Below, piece after piece: positions 33,993-39,268 of a stretch of 39,268 nt of DNA. The stretch is from Flavobacteriales bacterium UBA1993. Its GTDB lineage: Bacteria > Bacteroidota > Bacteroidia > Flavobacteriales_G > Salibacteraceae. Location of the stretch: assembly GCA_002336485.1 (NCBI GenBank), contig DDCZ01000020.1, forward strand, positions 1-39,268. Reading direction: 5' to 3'. Both the position numbers and the translations under genes were made by a program. The stretch's first letter is position 1. The number at the start of each line of letters is the position of its first letter. The notes below the pieces were generated by a model. The model searched no databases, was not told the origin of the DNA, and was given only the letters and a program-made list of their open reading frames with translations.

Positions 33993-36920
33993 ATGAAACG
34001 ACACGTTACGTCTCTCTTATCTATCTTATTCCTAACTGGATTTATGGGCCAAGCCAAAGCTGCGGATTCTACTCCAGTAGACTCTAAATACCCATACACC
34101 TCCGTCGATGGTGATCCGTTTGGAATGCGTCTTTATACACTCGACAATGGTTTAAAGGTATATATCAGTGTAAACAAGGCCGAACCGCGCGTGCAGACAA
34201 ACATCGCTGTGCGCACAGGAAGCAAGCAAGACCCATCTGATGCCACTGGACTTGCACACTACTTGGAGCACATGCTCTTTAAAGGGTCTTCCAGATTGGG
34301 TTCGCTTAACTGGGAAGAAGAAAAGAAGCATTTGGATGTAATCTCAGCACTGTACGAGCAATTACGGGCGGCGAAGAATGAAGACACTCGAAAGCAAATC
34401 CTGCATCAAATTGACAGTGTATCAGGCGTTGCAGCCACATTTGTTGCAGCAAACGAATACGATAAGTTGATCAGCTCGATGGGTGCACAGGGCACAAATG
34501 CATACACGAGCAACGAGCGCACTGTATACATCAACGACATTCCAAGCACCGAATTGGAGCGTTGGTTGGCTCTCGAATCCGAGCGATTCAGCGAGTTGGT
34601 GCTTCGATTGTTTCACACAGAATTGGAAGCTGTTTACGAAGAATATAACCGAGGTCAGGACAGTGATTTCCGTCAAGGCTATTACAAGTTGATGGACTTA
34701 CTATTCCCAACGCACCCGTATGGACAACAATCCACTATTGGGACAAGTGATCACCTTAAAAACCCAAGCATGGTGAAGATCCATGATTACTTCAAACGAC
34801 GATATGTACCAAACAATATGGCTATTGTTTTGGCCGGCGATGTAGACCCAGATGAGACCATGGCTATGGTCGAGAAATACTTTGGGAAATTTAAAAAACA
34901 AGAAGTAGTAAATCCAAAAATGCCAGTTGAGAAGCCAATTACTTCACCTCAGATAGCGGACGTTACGGGCGCCGATGCTGAATTTGAAATGGTAGCGTTT
35001 AGGCTTGATGGTGTTGGATCGCAAGATGCCTTATACTTAGAGCTAATGAACGGAGTTCTCAGCAACGGAACTGCGGGTTTGATCGACTTGAACCTAAATC
35101 AAAGCCAGAAGGTTTTGCGTGCTCGATCAAGTGTTACCACAAACGAAGATTACAGCTTCTTGATGCTTAGCGCGAACAACCGCGAAGGGCAGTCTTTGAA
35201 GGAAGTGCGCGAATTACTCCTTGCTCAAATCGAAGAAGTGAAAAAAGGTGCATTTGACGATTGGATGATTGATGCTGTTGTGAGATCCTATAAAAAGGAC
35301 ATGATGGGCCAAATGGAAGCCAACTGGATACGTGCGTACCTAATGAGTGATGCTTTCATTTTGAATGAAGACTGGAACGATGTTGTGAATCGATATGACA
35401 GAATGCAGAAGATTACCAAGGATGAATTGGTGGCTTGGGCAAACAAGAAGTTCAAGGACAATTATGTGGCTGTGAACAAGCGTCAAGGTGAAAAGAACGT
35501 GGAGAAAGTAGACAAGCCTGAAATCACGCAGTTGACCATTAATCGAGATGAGTCTTCCAAATTCTTCAAGGAAATTTCCGCGATGAGTTCCAAGCGATTG
35601 GAGCCCATGTTTATCAACTACGATAATGAGATTCAAAAGGAAACCATTAAGGGGCTAGTACCAATGAACTATGTTCAGAATACCACAAACGAGATATACA
35701 ATATGTACTATGTGTTTGAGATGGGTAAAAAGAACGACCTAATGATTCCATTGGCCTTCAAATACCTGCCTTACCTCGGCACGGATGGCATGTCTCCTGC
35801 TGAAGTGCAGAAAGAGATGTTCAAACTTGGACTTGACTTCGACGTTTCCTCGTCCCTAGATCGAAGCTACGTGATCGTAAGTGGGTTAGAAGAGAATTTT
35901 GAAGAAGGAATTATGTTCTTCGAGAAGCTTATGAACTCTGTTGTTGCAAATAAAGACAGCTACAACGAAATGGTTCAAGGTCTATTAAAGGAGCGCGCTG
36001 ATAAGAAGCTAAGCAAGCGCCAGATTCTATTTGGAGCTATGGCTAACTACGCCAAGTACGGACCTGAGAACCCAACCAACACTGTTTTATCAGAGGCCGA
36101 ATTGAAGGACATGGATCCCAAAGTTCTAGTTGAAATGCTTCATACATTGACTTCATACGAACATAGAATATTGTTTTACGGACCTCAGTCATTGGCTGAT
36201 GCGAAGACAATCATTGAAAAGAATCACGGGCTTCCCGAAGGATTGCGTCCAATTGATCCATCTGAAGATTACCAAGAAATAGCAACAAACGAAAACAAGG
36301 TCTACTTCGTGGAGTACGACATGGTACAGACCGAATTAATGATGTATCACCGAGGCCAACCTTTAAATATTAGCGTAATGCCACAGGCAAAAATCTTTGG
36401 TGAATATTTTGGCGGTGGACTTAGCTCTATCGTATTTCAGGAGATTCGAGAGTCTAGAGCCTTGGCTTATTCCGCCTATGCCGGATACACTTCTCCAGCA
36501 AAGCCTAACCAGCATCACTATGTGCGCGGTTACATTGGCACACAGGCCAACAAGCTTGGAGATGCCACGAACGCCTTACTCGAATTGATGAGCACATTGC
36601 CTCGAGCAGATGCACAGTTTGAGCAATCTAAAATGAGTGCATTGAAGCAGATCGAAACCAACCGAACTACAGGTCAGAACATTCTTTGGTCTTATGAGCG
36701 AGCAAAAGATCGTGGTATTGACTTCGACATCAACCACAAAATGTATCCTGCCATTAAGCAGATGAATTTCGAAGAGATTCAATCCTTTTTTGATGAGAAT
36801 GTGCAAGGACGCACCTACACTTATTTGGTCATCGGTAAAAAAGAAGAAATGGACATGGGTGCCTTGGGCGTCTTAGGCCCGGTAGAAGAGTTGACCCTCA
36901 TGCAAATTTTCGGATACTAG
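33993..36920 (+). CDS. Secreted M16 family metallopeptidase
   Basis: The start is taken at the ATG at 33993 (975 residues), giving a signal peptide MKRHVTSLLSILFLTGFMGQAKA; the upstream frame would overlap dnaX. The inverted zinc motif HYLEH (HxxEH) lies near residues 87-91, with the downstream glutamate in the ELEAVYEEYNRG stretch. A second, non-catalytic M16 half includes ESRALAYSAYAGY near residue 826. The length fits two fused M16 halves, as in pitrilysin-like proteins. It probably degrades peptides in the periplasm or at the outer membrane. It starts 11 nt after dnaX, so the two are likely cotranscribed even though their functions seem unrelated. It ends at a strong terminator. Confidence 0.92.
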   Translation: MKRHVTSLLSILFLTGFMGQAKAADSTPVDSKYPYTSVDGDPFGMRLYTLDNGLKVYISVNKAEPRVQTNIAVRTGSKQDPSDATGLAHYLEHMLFKGSSRLGSLNWEEEKKHLDVISALYEQLRAAKNEDTRKQILHQIDSVSGVAATFVAANEYDKLISSMGAQGTNAYTSNERTVYINDIPSTELERWLALESERFSELVLRLFHTELEAVYEEYNRGQDSDFRQGYYKLMDLLFPTHPYGQQSTIGTSDHLKNPSMVKIHDYFKRRYVPNNMAIVLAGDVDPDETMAMVEKYFGKFKKQEVVNPKMPVEKPITSPQIADVTGADAEFEMVAFRLDGVGSQDALYLELMNGVLSNGTAGLIDLNLNQSQKVLRARSSVTTNEDYSFLMLSANNREGQSLKEVRELLLAQIEEVKKGAFDDWMIDAVVRSYKKDMMGQMEANWIRAYLMSDAFILNEDWNDVVNRYDRMQKITKDELVAWANKKFKDNYVAVNKRQGEKNVEKVDKPEITQLTINRDESSKFFKEISAMSSKRLEPMFINYDNEIQKETIKGLVPMNYVQNTTNEIYNMYYVFEMGKKNDLMIPLAFKYLPYLGTDGMSPAEVQKEMFKLGLDFDVSSSLDRSYVIVSGLEENFEEGIMFFEKLMNSVVANKDSYNEMVQGLLKERADKKLSKRQILFGAMANYAKYGPENPTNTVLSEAELKDMDPKVLVEMLHTLTSYEHRILFYGPQSLADAKTIIEKNHGLPEGLRPIDPSEDYQEIATNENKVYFVEYDMVQTELMMYHRGQPLNISVMPQAKIFGEYFGGGLSSIVFQEIRESRALAYSAYAGYTSPAKPNQHHYVRGYIGTQANKLGDATNALLELMSTLPRADAQFEQSKMSALKQIETNRTTGQNILWSYERAKDRGIDFDINHKMYPAIKQMNFEEIQSFFDENVQGRTYTYLVIGKKEEMDMGALGVLGPVEELTLMQIFGY

Positions 36921-36933
36921 AACGAGTAATAAC

Positions 36934-36962
36934 GAAGGTTCGAGAAGCATCGAAAAACCTTC
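36934..36962 (+). repeat. Hairpin downstream of the M16 gene
   Basis: GAAGGTT (36934-36940) pairs with AACCTTC (36956-36962), with an inner CGA/TCG pairing. Six Ts follow after about 7 nt. It precedes the main terminator and might be a weak first terminator or a 3'-end protection element. Confidence 0.5.
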
Positions 36963-36978
36963 TAACACATTTTTTATA

Positions 36979-37014
36979 CGAGGCGCAAAGCATACCTTTG
37001 CGCCTCGTTTTTTT
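36979..37014 (+). terminator. Strong intrinsic terminator after dnaX-M16
   Basis: A perfect 12-bp stem CGAGGCGCAAAG / CTTTGCGCCTCG (36979-37007) with a 5-nt loop is followed by T7. It lies 58 nt after the M16 stop and separates this unit from the isocitrate dehydrogenase gene 37 nt further on. Confidence 0.96.
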
Positions 37015-37051
37015 ATGGCCTTGAGCCAATCACATTTTACAAGAAGACACC

Positions 37052-39268
37052 ATGGCAACATCAAAGATTATCTACACTAAAACGGACGAAGCCCCGGCAC
37101 TAGCTACATATTCGTTCCTGCCAATCATCAACGCATTTGCAGCCAAAGCCGGTGTTGAGGTTGAATCCCGCGACATATCACTTGCCGCACGTATTCTTTG
37201 CAACTTTCCTGACTTCCTAAAAGAAGAGCAGCGTATTCCGGATTCACTTTCCGAACTAGGCGATTTGGCAAAGTCTCCCGACGCTAACATCATCAAACTG
37301 CCAAACATCAGCGCATCTATTCCACAATTGAAGGCGGCAATTAAAGAATTACAAGACCATGGGCATGCATTGCCAAACTATCCCGACTCTCCAACAACTG
37401 ACGAAGAAAAAGATGTTAAGTCTCGATACGATAAAATCAAGGGCAGCGCGGTGAATCCAGTATTACGCGAAGGAAACTCGGACAGACGCGCACCAAAAGC
37501 AGTGAAGGAATACGCTAGAAAGAACCCACACAGCATGGGGGCATGGAGCGCCGACTCTGCCTCGCACGTAAGCAGTATGACACACGGTGATTTTTACGGT
37601 AGTGAGCAGTCGGTGACACTGCCAAGCGAAACCAGCGTGCGCATTGAATTTAACGGAGCTGATGGCGAAACAACGGTATTAAAAGATAGCCTCGAATTAC
37701 TCGAAGGCGAAGTCATTGACTCGTCGGTAATGAGCGCGAGCGCTTTAGTTGAGTTTCTATCCGCGCAGCGGGATGACGCCAAATCAAAAGGCGTTTTGTT
37801 TTCGGTTCACCTCAAAGCGACAATGATGAAAGTAAGCGATCCGATTTTGTTTGGACACGCTGTAAAGACCTTTTTCGCCGACGTATTTGAAAAACACGGT
37901 GCCGCTTTAGCCAAAGCCGGAGTGAACCCAAACAATGGTTTGGGAAATGTAATGAGTCAAATTCAAAACCTACCAGCGGCCGATCGACATGCAATAGAAT
38001 TAGACATTCATGCTGCAATGGAAAATGGCCCAGACATGGCCATGGTTGACTCTGACAAAGGCATTACCAACTTACATGTACCAAGCGATGTCATCATTGA
38101 TGCTTCCATGCCAGCCATGATCCGAAATTCGGGTCAGATGTGGAACAAGGATGGCAAGTCACAAGACACGAAGGCCATTATTCCCGACCGATCCTATGCC
38201 GGTATTTACCAAGCAACGATAGACGATTGCATCGCCAATGGCGCTTTGGACCCTACCACGATGGGAAGTGTATCAAACGTAGGCCTGATGGCCCAAAAGG
38301 CCGAAGAGTACGGATCACACGATAAGACATTTGAGATGAGTGCTGCAGGCACCGTAAAGGTGATCGACGCTGCAGGAAACACATTGATGGAACACGCAGT
38401 AGAAGCCGGAGATATTTGGAGAATGTGCCAGGCGAAAGACGCACCGATCCAAGATTGGGTGAAGCTTGCTGTATCTCGAGCGCGGGCTACAAACAACCCC
38501 GCCATATTTTGGTTAGACACGAACCGAGCTCATGACCGACAGATCATTGAAAAGGTAAATAAGTATTTACCAAATCACGACACCAACGGATTAGACATTC
38601 AGATTCTAACACCTACCGAAGCCACGAAGTTTTCGCTGGAACGCATGCGCAGAGGATTGGATACTATATCTGTGAGCGGCAATGTTTTACGGGATTATTT
38701 GACCGACCTCTTCCCTATTTTGGAAGTAGGAACCAGTGCCAAAATGTTGAGCATTGTGCCTCTGATGAATGGCGGTGGATTGTTCGAAACAGGCGCAGGT
38801 GGATCTGCACCAAAGCACGTACAGCAATTTGAAAAGGAGAATCACCTACGATGGGATTCGCTTGGAGAATTTTTGGCGTTGGCAGTTTCACTTGACCACT
38901 TAGGCACGGTGAACAACAACGACAAGGCGCGCATCATGGGTGCGTGTTTGGATGACGCCACGAGTAAATTCTTATTGAACGACAAAAGCCCATCACGAAA
39001 AGTGGGTGAATTGGACAACCGAGGCAGCCATTTCTACTTGGCGATGTATTGGGCGGAGGCATTGACCAATCAAACGGAAGACAAAGGATTGAGTAACGCG
39101 TTTGCTCCATGCCTTGCGGCCTTAGCTGACAACGAGCAAGCAATTTTAACCGAAATGAGCAGTGCGCAAGGCCCAGCAATGGACATCGGAGGTTATTATC
39201 AACCAAATGAAGACTTGGCTCGGACAGCAATGCGCCCAAGCAAGACATTCAATCAGATCATTGAGATC
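37052..39268 (+). CDS. icd: Monomeric NADP-dependent isocitrate dehydrogenase (3' partial)
   Basis: The open frame from ATG 37052 runs 739 codons to the window edge, so only the last few residues of a usual 740-745 residue protein are missing. Recognisable segments of the monomeric (type II) family are MATSKIIYTKTDEAP at the start, NPVLREGNSDRRAP (substrate-binding Ser and Arg, about 130-143), HLKATMMKVSDPI, IPDRSYAG, and MNGGGLFETGAGGSAPKH near 570. The enzyme makes 2-oxoglutarate, CO2 and NADPH from isocitrate, following aconitase in the TCA cycle. It is unrelated in length and layout to the homodimeric Icd of E. coli. No consensus promoter fits into the 37 nt between the upstream terminator and the ATG, so one may overlap the terminator. 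Confidence 0.95.
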   Translation, partial: MATSKIIYTKTDEAPALATYSFLPIINAFAAKAGVEVESRDISLAARILCNFPDFLKEEQRIPDSLSELGDLAKSPDANIIKLPNISASIPQLKAAIKELQDHGHALPNYPDSPTTDEEKDVKSRYDKIKGSAVNPVLREGNSDRRAPKAVKEYARKNPHSMGAWSADSASHVSSMTHGDFYGSEQSVTLPSETSVRIEFNGADGETTVLKDSLELLEGEVIDSSVMSASALVEFLSAQRDDAKSKGVLFSVHLKATMMKVSDPILFGHAVKTFFADVFEKHGAALAKAGVNPNNGLGNVMSQIQNLPAADRHAIELDIHAAMENGPDMAMVDSDKGITNLHVPSDVIIDASMPAMIRNSGQMWNKDGKSQDTKAIIPDRSYAGIYQATIDDCIANGALDPTTMGSVSNVGLMAQKAEEYGSHDKTFEMSAAGTVKVIDAAGNTLMEHAVEAGDIWRMCQAKDAPIQDWVKLAVSRARATNNPAIFWLDTNRAHDRQIIEKVNKYLPNHDTNGLDIQILTPTEATKFSLERMRRGLDTISVSGNVLRDYLTDLFPILEVGTSAKMLSIVPLMNGGGLFETGAGGSAPKHVQQFEKENHLRWDSLGEFLALAVSLDHLGTVNNNDKARIMGACLDDATSKFLLNDKSPSRKVGELDNRGSHFYLAMYWAEALTNQTEDKGLSNAFAPCLAALADNEQAILTEMSSAQGPAMDIGGYYQPNEDLARTAMRPSKTFNQIIEI

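Overview
The window looks like a stretch of chromosome from a free-living Bacteroidota, most likely in or near Flavobacteriales. The 16S rRNA 5' end reads as Bacteroidota. Five secreted proteins have Bacteroidota features, four of them with type IX secretion (T9SS) sorting tails. Two promoters fit the Bacteroidota pattern TTG-N19-TAnnTTTG exactly. DnaX has the short, cysteine-free form I associate with this group. Genes are dense, there are no insertion sequences, integrases, tRNAs or CRISPR arrays, and most of the content is housekeeping.

Layout. 1-334: 5' end of a leftward rRNA operon with leader and promoter. 335-1003: an SDR oxidoreductase. 1146-3665: a large secreted PKD-repeat protein, ending at a bidirectional terminator shared with the convergent purL (3736-5967). 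6059-9626: a rightward run of a membrane protein split by a (GGGGTTA)3 repeat, a lipoprotein amidohydrolase and a secreted CAP protein. 9667-12044: a long-chain acyl-CoA synthetase and a small outer-membrane-type protein. 12050-15029: leftward ppk1-ppx polyphosphate operon. 15252-15797: an unrecognised small protein. 15794-18335: leftward UMF1-type MFS transporter and L-2-hydroxyglutarate oxidase. 18417-22893: leftward acnA-hemE-ompA-like cluster. 23012-24094: leftward rpsF-rpsR-rplI operon with a clear promoter and terminator. 24188-32031: three tandem paralogous giant T9SS proteins. 32156-36920: rightward dnaX and an M16 protease, closed by a strong terminator. 37052-39268: monomeric NADP-isocitrate dehydrogenase, cut by the window edge just before its C-terminus.

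How the genes fit together. Aconitase and isocitrate dehydrogenase are consecutive TCA steps but sit in separate units. L-2-hydroxyglutarate oxidase repairs a side product of 2-oxoglutarate metabolism and is translationally overlapped with a transporter. Ppk1 and Ppx make and degrade polyphosphate from one operon. The secreted proteins are probably surface adhesins or binding proteins.

The observations I would check first are: (1) an A10 run in dnaX exactly at the end of the clamp-loader domains, with stops in both other frames immediately after it, predicting a tau/gamma pair by slippage; (2) a heptanucleotide repeat that puts a stop in all three frames of a membrane-protein gene, whose downstream half restarts at an overlapping GTG; (3) the mosaic relationships among the three tandem T9SS paralogs, and a 13-bp-arm inverted repeat ending 2 nt before the start codon of the middle one. 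I did not find a clearly new multi-gene system.
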